Shown here: one piece after another, positions 1 to 5,991 of the stretch | How positions within the stretch are numbered: position 1 is the first letter of the stretch | Layout of the letters: each line of letters starts with the position of its first letter | Origin: Opitutaceae bacterium | GTDB lineage: Bacteria; Verrucomicrobiota; Verrucomicrobiae; Opitutales; Opitutaceae | Length of the DNA: 5,991 nucleotides | Reading direction: 5' to 3' | NCBI GenBank assembly: GCA_031266495.1 | Contig: JAISAX010000532.1 | Coordinates: 1-5,991, forward strand | Translations under genes and position numbers: made by a program | The notes under the pieces: model-generated | The model's database searches: none | The model's input: the letters and a program-made list of their open reading frames with translations, nothing else | What the model was told of the DNA's origin: nothing

Positions 1-908
1 TCGCGGCTCACGCTGCCTTCATCGGGAAAGGCGTCCCTGTCCAGCAACTGCATCAGGCGCATGAACGAGTCGGTCTTGCCCTGATGCGGCGTGGCCGAGA
101 GCAGCAGCAGATAGGGCGATGCTTCCGCCAGCGCCGCGCCCAGCTTGTAGCGCGCCACCTGGGAGGTAGAGCCGCCCATGCGGTGCGCTTCGTCGATGAT
201 GACCAAATCCCAAGCCGCCGACACCAAGTCCTCGAAGCGCTCGCGGTTGTAGGTCTGGATCTGCTCCAGACTCCAGCCGCGCCGCGATTCCAGCGGCTTC
301 ACCGAATCCAGCGCGCAGATCACCTGATCGTGCATCCGCCACGGGTTGTCCTCTGCGCTGTCCCCGCGCCACTGGCGAAAGGCGGCGAGCGCGGACGGAT
401 CGACGAAGTGGAACGGCTCGCCGAAGTGCTGCCGCATTTCCGCCTGCCACTGCCGCACCAGCCCCTTGGGCGCGACCACCAGAATGCGTTTTACACGCCC
501 GCGCAGTTTCAGTTCGCGCAGCACCAGGCCCGCCTCGATGGTCTTGCCCAGGCCCACTTCGTCCGCCAGCAGGTAACGGATACGGGCTTGTCCCACGGCG
601 CGGTTCAGCGCGTAGAGTTGGTGCGGCAGCGGGATGACGCTGGACTGGATGGGCGCGAGCAGCAGGTTTTCTTCCAGCGCATCCAGCAACTTGGCTGCCG
701 CCGTGGCGTGCAGAATCTGCGCCACCGTGGGCTGCACGCTGGCAAGCGCCGCCAGTTCCGCCGCCCGTGCGCGCAGCACGGCATTTTTCGACGGCAGCCA
801 CACGCGGTAGGCCGCTTCGCCCCACAGCGCCAGCCGCTCGACCACGCGGCAAGGTGCGGCCTGCCGCGTGTGCCAGCACCAGTCGCCGATGTCGAAGCCG
901 CCGCTCAT
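1..908 (-). CDS. SNF2-family DNA helicase/ATPase, N-terminal 302 residues (runs off window)
   Basis: The ATG at 908-906 opens a frame that stays open to the window edge; the last full codon is at 5-3. The N-terminus (FDIGDWCWH, then ALWGEAAYRVWLP) is a small accessory region. From about residue 90 the superfamily 2 helicase core is clear: a Q-like LPHQLYAL (94-101), Walker A in LADEVGLGKT (114-123), motif Ia ILVVAPKGLVRQW (142-154), Walker B DEAH (239-242) and motif III LLSATPHQGK (269-278). The DEVGLGKT and APKGLVRQW forms are typical of SNF2/RapA-like ATPases, which translocate on double-stranded DNA. The second RecA lobe lies outside the window. The start overlaps the stop of the preceding gene (ATGA), with only a weak AGGCGG-like ribosome site at 912-918, so it is probably translated by coupling. 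It resembles the SNF2 helicases of methylation-linked defence loci such as DISARM DrmD in type only; I cannot assign it to that family. Confidence 0.93.
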   Translation of the reverse strand, partial: MSGGFDIGDWCWHTRQAAPCRVVERLALWGEAAYRVWLPSKNAVLRARAAELAALASVQPTVAQILHATAAAKLLDALEENLLLAPIQSSVIPLPHQLYALNRAVGQARIRYLLADEVGLGKTIEAGLVLRELKLRGRVKRILVVAPKGLVRQWQAEMRQHFGEPFHFVDPSALAAFRQWRGDSAEDNPWRMHDQVICALDSVKPLESRRGWSLEQIQTYNRERFEDLVSAAWDLVIIDEAHRMGGSTSQVARYKLGAALAEASPYLLLLSATPHQGKTDSFMRLMQLLDRDAFPDEGSVSR

Positions 909-2722
909 GCGCCCGCCTGCTTGATCGACATTTGTCCCAAGCCGGTCAGGCGGTAACGTTGCTTGCTGCTCTGCGGCTTGTCGGGGGCGGTCATCTCCAG
1001 CACACCCGCATCCAGTGCGGGCTTGAGGTAGACATCGGCGAAGTTCCAACGGTCTTTCAGCCCCAGCGCATTCATTAATTCCTGGCGCGTCATCTCACCG
1101 GAAACTTTCACCAGCAGCGCCAAGACTTGTGGGGTGACTTGTGGGGTGACTTGTGGGGTGACTTGTGGGGTGACTTGTGGGGTGACTTGTGGGGTGGCTT
1201 CCCCGGCAGACCGGATTTCCGTCTCCAGCACGAAACTTTGCCGTATCACGTTCCGCACATGAAATTGCGTCGCGCTCAACGGTTCAAGCAGTTGCTGCCG
1301 CACGAGATGGTCGGCCACCGCCTTGGCTTGTTGGGTCGTGCCGACGCCCAAGCCGCGAATCGCCGTCAGGCTCAAAGGTTCGCCGTTCGGCAGCGACAGC
1401 GCCAAGGCCAGCGTATCCGCCTGTTCGGGTGTCAAATCGACGCCCAGCGTTTCGCGCAAGCGACGCATCGCACCGGTCACCAATGGCTTGTTCCGCAACA
1501 CCAACTCGAATGCTTTTCTGGCCTTGTCGTTGGCAAGCTGCGGCGGCACACATCCCAACTCATGCCAGTTGCGGAAAATCGCACGAATACCCGTGCCCGC
1601 CTGATCCGACAAACCAATCCGCCGAAACGCCTTCACAATGGACGGGTTACGCACTTCCTTTTCAGTGGGGTCGAGCAGTTCAGCGGTTGTGGCAAAGGCA
1701 TCGCCGGGGTTCCAGAACACCGCGCGATCCGTGAACAGCTTGATGGACGCCTTGCGTCCATGATCGCCGTAATCCTGATGAATCAGCAGGTTGATGGCCG
1801 CTTCACGAAACGCCGCATAGTCCGGCGGATCATCGTTGCGGCGCAACGTGGCCGGATCGAGCACGAACGGATGCTCGGCAATCCGCATGTAACGGGCAAC
1901 CAGGCCTTGCCAGGTCTTGAAGATGTTTTCTTCAAACACGTAGCGGTCATGCCAGCGTTCCTGCGCCGACCACTGATCGAAAGCCGTGTCGATACGTTGA
2001 TAATCCAGCACGGGTCTTGGCAGTATCTGGCGCACATAGCGGTCAGCGCCGAACAGCAACACACTCGCCCGAGTCGGCAGAATCCTCTCATCCTGCTCCA
2101 CCGCAAAATTCCAGTTCAGCAGAAATTCGATGGGGTCCGCGATCTCCCCATGCTCCGGGTTGCGCCGGAAAAACTGCTCCCGATACCACTTGACGGTGCT
2201 TTCGTCAAAGCACCGATCGGCCGGAATATCGGCCAGCACGGCTCCGTCGTAACGAATTTGCGCCGCGTCGCGCAAAAACCGCTCCAACTCGCTTGGAGTG
2301 CATTGCTCATCACCGGCGCCGCGCCGAACGTAGCTCTGCCGTGGATCGCCCTTGAGATAAACCGGCTTTTCCGAGCGCGACAATTCCGGCACATAAAACG
2401 CAAACACAGGCTTGCCGTCGATGTCGAAATGCTGCGCCTCCACTGCAATCACCCGGTTCAACTTCCGACCACCGCGCAAAACAGACAGGAAATCGTTCTG
2501 CACCCTATCGGGTTCATCGACTCCGCCGACCTCCGGTTTTCCGTCGCGTTCGCCCACACCCAACACCAACCAGCCGCCAGACGTGTTGGCAAAAGCCGAA
2601 ACGGTTCGCCACGCATCCTCCGGCACGCCGCGTTGCGCGCGCTTGCACTCGAAGTCGCTCCATTCGATGCCATTCAGCCGTGCGAGCAATTCATCCCGGG
2701 TCATCGGCGTGCCCTGTTTCAT
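905..2722 (-). CDS. AlbA_2 (Schlafen-type) / divergent ATP-binding domain protein, COG2865-like, 605 aa
   Basis: The start chosen is the ATG at 2722-2720. It overlaps the methylase stop by one base (TGATG) and has GAGGA nine bases upstream. An in-frame Met seven codons in (MTRDELLARL) is the alternative. Residues about 13-150 form an AlbA_2 domain (WSDFECKRA, then WRTVSAFANTSGGWLVLGV), a putative nucleic-acid-binding module. Residues about 300-390 are a divergent GHKL ATPase (HATPase_c_4 type): N-box FREAAINLLIHQDYGDHG, WNPGD at 337-341 and the glycine-rich QAGTGI at 374-379. A linker of six TPQV units (510-533) leads to a winged-helix-like C-terminus (TRQELMNALGLKDRWNF, then YLKPALDAGVLEMT and RYRLTGLG). 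This layout is typical of proteins annotated as ATP-binding or RecG-related transcriptional regulators (COG2865). Its position between methylase and helicase suggests a regulatory or sensing part in the same system. Its activity and ligand are not known from sequence. Confidence 0.9.
   Translation of the reverse strand: MKQGTPMTRDELLARLNGIEWSDFECKRAQRGVPEDAWRTVSAFANTSGGWLVLGVGERDGKPEVGGVDEPDRVQNDFLSVLRGGRKLNRVIAVEAQHFDIDGKPVFAFYVPELSRSEKPVYLKGDPRQSYVRRGAGDEQCTPSELERFLRDAAQIRYDGAVLADIPADRCFDESTVKWYREQFFRRNPEHGEIADPIEFLLNWNFAVEQDERILPTRASVLLFGADRYVRQILPRPVLDYQRIDTAFDQWSAQERWHDRYVFEENIFKTWQGLVARYMRIAEHPFVLDPATLRRNDDPPDYAAFREAAINLLIHQDYGDHGRKASIKLFTDRAVFWNPGDAFATTAELLDPTEKEVRNPSIVKAFRRIGLSDQAGTGIRAIFRNWHELGCVPPQLANDKARKAFELVLRNKPLVTGAMRRLRETLGVDLTPEQADTLALALSLPNGEPLSLTAIRGLGVGTTQQAKAVADHLVRQQLLEPLSATQFHVRNVIRQSFVLETEIRSAGEATPQVTPQVTPQVTPQVTPQVTPQVLALLVKVSGEMTRQELMNALGLKDRWNFADVYLKPALDAGVLEMTAPDKPQSSKQRYRLTGLGQMSIKQAGA
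1125..1196 (-). repeat. Six perfect 12-bp tandem repeats encoding (TPQV)6
   Basis: The unit ACTTGTGGGGTG on the plus strand is repeated six times without a mismatch. On the coding strand it gives six TPQV units (residues 510-533) between the ATPase-containing body and the C-terminal winged-helix-like region. TPQV runs are a common linker in this protein family. Because the unit is four codons, gain or loss of copies changes linker length without a frameshift. Identical copies at DNA level suggest recent slippage. Confidence 0.95.
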
Positions 2723-5700
2723 CAGGTCCCGTCCTCGCTGCGCGTCAGTGCCATGTCGTACAGGGTGAGCAGCTTTTCGTCCTCTTGCAAAGTAGCTTCC
2801 GGCAGTTTGTGGGCGATGGCGAGGATGGTGGCGTAGTCCTTCGTCGCCCACGCGGCGCGGAAACCGGCGCGCAGCACTTCGAGACGCGATTCCTTGATCT
2901 TGCGTCCCGTGAAGGCTTTGTAGTGCTCGAACTCCTTCAAGAGCGCCTTTTCGCGCTTTTTCTCCAAGTCCTGCGCCTTGTTCGGATCGGGCACGTACCA
3001 GCGATCCTGCGCGCGGGCGTTGAGGCGCGGATCGGTTTTCTCCAGCCCGCGCAGGTCGTGGTAGTTGGTCGAGAGATAGCGGTGAATCTGGCTGGGCACA
3101 TCGCCTGTGCCCTCAAAGCGCAGGAAGTTGGCTTCCAGCAGCGCGAAAAGTTCCGGGCGGGTTTCGTGTTTCTTCCAGCCCGCGCCGAGTTGTTTGATGA
3201 ATTCCGGGTGGATGCTCTGATAGGTGGATGGGCATTTTTTGAGAAATTCTGTTAGCCAGTCGATGGCGCTGCGCTCGTCATCGACCCATAGCTCCGGTTC
3301 ACGAATCTTGGGAATCTGTTGGCGTTTCTTGTCGTATTCAATCGCCTGCTCTTGCAAGAAAAGCATTCCATCACGTTCTGCATACCGGGTACGGGCTTCG
3401 CTCAAAAATTCGTTGCTAGAGAGTGGCACGGGAGAGTCATGCCGGACAAACCACGCCACCATGCGGTCATAAATGCGGCGCGGATCACGCTCGACGACCG
3501 GAATCAACTCAGCGAAGTCTCCGCTCGTTACTTTGCAAGGCGCTAACTGCCGCAAGTGCGTTTGCACAAAATCCCACGCCGATTCCACCGTCGCGCCGCT
3601 TTTCCTGAAGCGGTCTTCCAGCCCGCCGTTGGGCTTGTAGGCGGAAATCACCAAGTCCTGCTTCACGGCGGTGGTGGAGGTGACTTGCCGATAGCTGCCC
3701 TGCACCTTGTCCAGCGCCGTCACCTCGGCCACAACGAAACCCGCCCGCTGCAAAGCGACTTGAATAGCGTTCCACACCGCCGCTTTGCTGTTGGAGAACA
3801 CCACCGTCATCCAGCGGCCCGGTTTCAGTACGCGCTGGTATTCGGCGAAGCAGCGTTGCATCAGATGCTGGTATTCGGGCAACGCCTTGTGCTTGAACCT
3901 GTCGATGATGGCTTCGGGCTTGGCGTCGGTGGTGACGCCGTGCCATGCCTCGACTAGAAAGTTCAGGTCGGCGTAGTAGATGTTTTCGCCGAAGGGCGGG
4001 TCGGTGAAGATGTAGTCAACTGTGTCATCGGATAGCGGAAGCCTCGCTGCCGTGCCCGTCGTCACTGCCACATTCTGAGCCGATCTGAATGCTTGGAAAG
4101 TCTTAGTCAGCCGGTCGAGCTTTCCATTAAGGATGTACCAAGGGCTGCATTCCGAATGTTGCGAGGCGACGTAATAGACGCCTGTCAACATGCGGTTTAC
4201 TTGGGAAAAATGTGTTGGCCCATAGCGATTGAGAACAGATAGTCCCCAAACCGCCTGCTCCACCATAAAGATCAGAAAGCCACGAATCCGCGCATCAGGA
4301 TGCGCGTGCGCCTTCTCCCACAACGCACCCATCGCCTGCGCAGCGCGCGGCAGGTAGAAGTGGTGAATGTGGGTGATGCCAGCGTAGTCCATGCGCGCCC
4401 GCTCATGCGTCATGTGCATCGGCGGGATTTCGGTCGTGGGCACTTGCGGCGGTATCGGCAACTCCTCAATGCGCTGAATGACATTCAAATCATCCGCCGC
4501 TGGCTTTTTCTCATATCTCGTCTTGCCAAGCGTATAAACAATCAGTGTTGGCGCACGCTTGGGTACTTGGATCGACTTGCCCGTACTGGGATCAACTTTC
4601 GTCGTATAGAGACGCTCCAGCCGGGTCTTGGTTAATTTAGCGCCGCAATGCGGGCATGGAAACTCATCTTTGACGCGCTTGGATTCCTCATCCAACGCTT
4701 CTTCGGTGAAATTCACTTCGCCAGCGCATTCGGGGCAGCTATATAGTTGGCTCCACACCGTATATTCGATGCGCCCCAGTGGGGCCGGCTTCCAGCCGGC
4801 CAGAAGCAATTCCTCAGCCACACCCCCCCAAGGATACCCTTCTCCTTCCGCACACAGCTCCGCTCGTAGTGGATTGTGGTTGATGTACGCCAGCGTCGCC
4901 AGCAATTCCGCCTCGTCGCGGATGATTCGATCATAACTTTCGCTTTGCCAGACAGCAACGCCGGTACGTTCCTCGATCTGGTTGATCCTGTTGGCGCTAA
5001 AGCTCTTCACGCTGTGGAGCAACTCGGACAAATCCCAGAACCCGTCCCCCGTCTCCTTCGGTAAGGGTTGGATCACGATATGCACATGATCCGGCATGAT
5101 TACGGCGGAAAACAAGCGCCAGCGTTTCCCATTCCAGAACTGTAGCGCCGCCAAAACCTCGTCACGCGCCGCTGGCGACAATTTCCGCTGGTTGGCGGTA
5201 CGAAACGTGACGAAATAAGTCGCGCCCGGTACTTGGACATGGGGGAGATGATCCTTTCGTATGGTGGGAGATGGAGCTTGAAAAGGATCGCAAGGCTCGA
5301 AGGTCAAGGTTTGTGACAAGGCTTGTTTTAGCCGGCTGGAAGCTGGCTCTACGTGCAAGGTTTCGTACATCCAGCCGATGTCCTGCTCCACTTCTTTGAG
5401 CAGTTGCTTGCCCGCCTTGGCGAAGGCGTCTACGTCGAACGGGATGTTGTAGTTCGCGGCTATGAAGGTGGCGGCGGGCGACAGGTCGTTGAGTACCGCG
5501 CGGCGCGCGCCCCACTTGGGCGCGGCGCGGCCTTCTTTCTTCCACGCCAGTTCCAGTTCGTGCCGATAGCTTGCCGGAGCCGTGCCGCACCACTGCGCGG
5601 CCACGCCGGTCATGCCCGAACCGGCAAAGCCGTCCAGCACCACGTCGCCCGGCTCGGTGTAGTGCAGGATGGATGGCACGATGGCCAGGTGCGGCACCTT

Positions 5701-5991
5701 GGTATGATAGCTGTGCGCCTTGTAAATGGCGTCGGTCTTGCCCACGGATACGTCGATCGCCAGCGGCTCGCGGCTATATGGCGTGGGGCCGGCATCCTGC
5801 CGGCCAATCTCTGAATCACTGATCATTTCTGGCCGGCTGGAAGCCGGCCCCACACTGACGAACTCCGCCAGCCACGGGTTCGGGCAGGCGGTGTAGTACG
5901 GCGGATCGGACATGGCAAGGATGGCCGCGTCCGATCCTTTCGGAAAACCTTCCTGCTTGTGGAACGCCGGGTCTTGCAGTTTTTCAGCCAG
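2722..5991 (-). CDS. Zn-ribbon DNA (adenine) methyltransferase with an in-frame RAYT transposase insertion, 5'-partial
   Basis: Residues are numbered from the Met codon at 5913, but 26 in-frame codons precede it (including EGFPKGSDAAILA), so the true start lies beyond 5991. SDPPYYTACPNPW (2-14), AHSYHTKVPH (66-75) and motif I DGFAGSGMTG (94-103) bind S-adenosylmethionine. A four-cysteine Zn-ribbon follows (CPEC 393-396, CPHC 420-423), then motif IV TDPPFGENIYYADL (637-650) and LKPGRWMTVVFSNSK (696-710). The order fits N6-adenine/N4-cytosine methylases of the COG1743 type. The charged C-terminal part (about 770-1063) resembles family members but I cannot name its domain. Two REP-derived segments are read in frame: residues about 21-44 (REPIN) and 188-379 (a whole RAYT transposase). 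Without them the visible protein would be about 870 residues, close to what I expect for the family. The gene ends in TGATG, coupled to the next gene. It probably modifies host DNA in a defence or epigenetic system. Whether the interrupted enzyme folds and works is unknown. Confidence 0.9.
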   Translation of the reverse strand: MAEKLQDPAFHKQEGFPKGSDAAILAMSDPPYYTACPNPWLAEFVSVGPASSRPEMISDSEIGRQDAGPTPYSREPLAIDVSVGKTDAIYKAHSYHTKVPHLAIVPSILHYTEPGDVVLDGFAGSGMTGVAAQWCGTAPASYRHELELAWKKEGRAAPKWGARRAVLNDLSPAATFIAANYNIPFDVDAFAKAGKQLLKEVEQDIGWMYETLHVEPASSRLKQALSQTLTFEPCDPFQAPSPTIRKDHLPHVQVPGATYFVTFRTANQRKLSPAARDEVLAALQFWNGKRWRLFSAVIMPDHVHIVIQPLPKETGDGFWDLSELLHSVKSFSANRINQIEERTGVAVWQSESYDRIIRDEAELLATLAYINHNPLRAELCAEGEGYPWGGVAEELLLAGWKPAPLGRIEYTVWSQLYSCPECAGEVNFTEEALDEESKRVKDEFPCPHCGAKLTKTRLERLYTTKVDPSTGKSIQVPKRAPTLIVYTLGKTRYEKKPAADDLNVIQRIEELPIPPQVPTTEIPPMHMTHERARMDYAGITHIHHFYLPRAAQAMGALWEKAHAHPDARIRGFLIFMVEQAVWGLSVLNRYGPTHFSQVNRMLTGVYYVASQHSECSPWYILNGKLDRLTKTFQAFRSAQNVAVTTGTAARLPLSDDTVDYIFTDPPFGENIYYADLNFLVEAWHGVTTDAKPEAIIDRFKHKALPEYQHLMQRCFAEYQRVLKPGRWMTVVFSNSKAAVWNAIQVALQRAGFVVAEVTALDKVQGSYRQVTSTTAVKQDLVISAYKPNGGLEDRFRKSGATVESAWDFVQTHLRQLAPCKVTSGDFAELIPVVERDPRRIYDRMVAWFVRHDSPVPLSSNEFLSEARTRYAERDGMLFLQEQAIEYDKKRQQIPKIREPELWVDDERSAIDWLTEFLKKCPSTYQSIHPEFIKQLGAGWKKHETRPELFALLEANFLRFEGTGDVPSQIHRYLSTNYHDLRGLEKTDPRLNARAQDRWYVPDPNKAQDLEKKREKALLKEFEHYKAFTGRKIKESRLEVLRAGFRAAWATKDYATILAIAHKLPEATLQEDEKLLTLYDMALTRSEDGT
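2732..2736 (-). promoter_or_regulatory. Ribosome binding site of the AlbA/ATPase gene, inside the methylase 3' end
   Basis: GAGGA lies nine bases upstream of the ATG at 2722, within the last codons of the methylase. With the TGATG overlap it favours this start over longer in-frame starts, which lie further inside the methylase gene, and over the Met seven codons downstream. Confidence 0.65.
4779..4801. repeat. REP palindrome at the transposase 3' border
   Basis: The tetranucleotide GTGG (4779-4782) is followed by a perfect 8-bp stem with a 3-base loop: GGCCGGCT-TCC-AGCCGGCC (4783-4801). On the coding strand it is read as AGWKPAP at the end of the transposase insertion. The palindrome is identical in sequence to the one at 5831-5849, which supports a single active repeat family. 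Confidence 0.88.
5330..5352. repeat. Degenerate REP palindrome at the transposase 5' border
   Basis: On the minus strand this reads GTAG followed by AGCCAGCT-TCC-AGCCGGCT. It matches the other REPs except for several transitions, which leave one imperfect pair in the stem. It is read as VEPASSRL at the start of the insertion. Its foot is GTAG, the tetranucleotide classically recognised by RAYTs, whereas the other three copies here have GTGG. The divergence suggests it is older or under less constraint than the opposite border. Confidence 0.78.
5783..5853. repeat. REPIN: two inverted REP palindromes within the methylase N-terminal coding region
   Basis: The left REP (5783-5805) is GTGG plus the stem GGCCGGCA-TCC-TGCCGGCC. 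The right REP (5831-5853) is GGCCGGCT-GGA-AGCCGGCC plus CCAC. A 25-bp spacer (5806-5830) separates them. The 11-bp outer ends, GTGGGGCCGGC and GCCGGCCCCAC, are perfect inverted repeats. The unit is translated as VGPASSRP, a spacer ending SEIGRQ, then DAGPT, between the conserved blocks NPWLAEFV and PYSREPLAIDVSVGK of the methylase. The palindromes match those bordering the transposase about 430 bp away, so that RAYT or a chromosomal relative is the likely mobiliser. Confidence 0.88.

Larger units (their letters stand above)
4779..5352 (-). mobile_element. REP-associated tyrosine transposase (RAYT/TnpA_REP) unit bounded by inverted REPs, inside the methylase frame
   Basis: Residues about 222-362 of the methylase frame are a RAYT (IS200-like Y1 transposase) domain: LPHVQVPGATYFVTFRTA near its start, the HUH motif MPDHVHIVIQP (His276 and His278, at 5088-5080), VWQSESYDRIIRDEAEL, and the tyrosine motif LAYINHNPLRAEL with Tyr343 at 4887-4885. 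In known RAYTs these residues coordinate metal and attack single-stranded REP DNA. All appear intact. REP palindromes lie at both ends (4779-4801 and 5330-5352) with their GTGG/GTAG feet facing outwards, the same layout as a REPIN with the transposase gene in the middle. Host methylase sequence resumes at GRIEYTVWS (380-388) and stops at WMYETLHV (181-188). The unit has no ATG near the expected transposase start and no stop codon in frame. The REP-to-REP length, 574 bp, is not a multiple of three, so the exact junctions are uncertain by a base or so, or a small change occurred at insertion. Confidence 0.9.

Noticed and set aside
19..879. Minus-strand open frame of 286 residues, Arg/Ala/Gly-rich
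   Set aside because: It is a frame shadow of the helicase, whose own frame (908 downwards) carries Walker A, DEAH and SAT motifs.
84..956. Plus-strand open frame of 290 residues
   Set aside because: Antisense to the helicase start and the end of the AlbA/ATPase gene; composition is typical of a GC-rich shadow frame and it has no motif.
1127..2836. Long plus-strand open frame starting with repeated WGDL units
   Set aside because: It is the antisense of the AlbA/ATPase gene. Its WGDL repeats are the complement of the TPQV array, and no domain is recognisable.
2723..2851. Forty-three-residue N-terminal extension of the AlbA/ATPase gene
   Set aside because: It overlaps the methylase C-terminal coding region in another frame and has no family-like sequence. 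The coupled ATG at 2722 with GAGGA upstream is a better start.
4802..5329. Stand-alone RAYT gene annotated separately
   Set aside because: No ATG with a ribosome site near the domain start and no stop in its frame. As it stands it can only be read as part of the methylase polypeptide, so it is listed as a mobile element.
5353..5814. Plus-strand open frame of 153 residues across the methylase N-terminal region
   Set aside because: Antisense to conserved methylase motifs; no recognisable domain.
1..5991. Assignment as a DISARM class 1 or BREX locus
   Set aside because: Only an SNF2 helicase and an adenine methylase overlap with DISARM in general type. None of DrmA, DrmB, DrmC, PglZ or BrxC is visible, and the middle gene is not a core member of either system.

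Overview
The window is coding on the minus strand from end to end. It holds three tightly packed genes that read from high to low coordinates. GC-rich codon use, REP palindromes and a REP-associated transposase suggest a beta- or gammaproteobacterium, but I cannot name the species.

Layout in transcription order: (1) 5991-2722, a large DNA methyltransferase of the Zn-ribbon adenine-methylase type, cut at its 5' end by the window edge. (2) 2722-905, a 605-residue protein with a Schlafen AlbA_2 domain, a divergent GHKL-type ATP-binding domain, a (TPQV)6 linker and a C-terminal winged-helix-like region. (3) 908-1, the first 302 residues of an SNF2-type helicase that runs off the window. The genes overlap by 1 nt (TGATG) and 4 nt (ATGA), so they form one translationally coupled operon. 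A methylase, an AlbA/ATPase protein and an SNF2 helicase together look like a restriction or anti-phage island. That role is inferred from gene content. No nuclease, DrmA/B/C, or BREX component is visible here.

The striking feature is inside the methyltransferase gene, which carries two REP-family insertions, both read through in frame. Near the N-terminus (5783-5853) is a REPIN, a pair of inverted REP palindromes. Between methylase motif I and the Zn-ribbon (4779-5352) lies a complete REP-associated tyrosine transposase (RAYT) domain. It keeps its HUH histidines and its tyrosine motif, and it is bordered by two outward-facing REPs of the same family. The result is one uninterrupted reading frame of methylase, transposase, methylase. 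The transposase has no obvious start or stop of its own. A G7 tract near its C-terminus sits just upstream of a -1-frame TGA.

There is no intergenic stretch, RNA gene, CRISPR array or promoter in the window. The operon promoter must lie beyond 5991.
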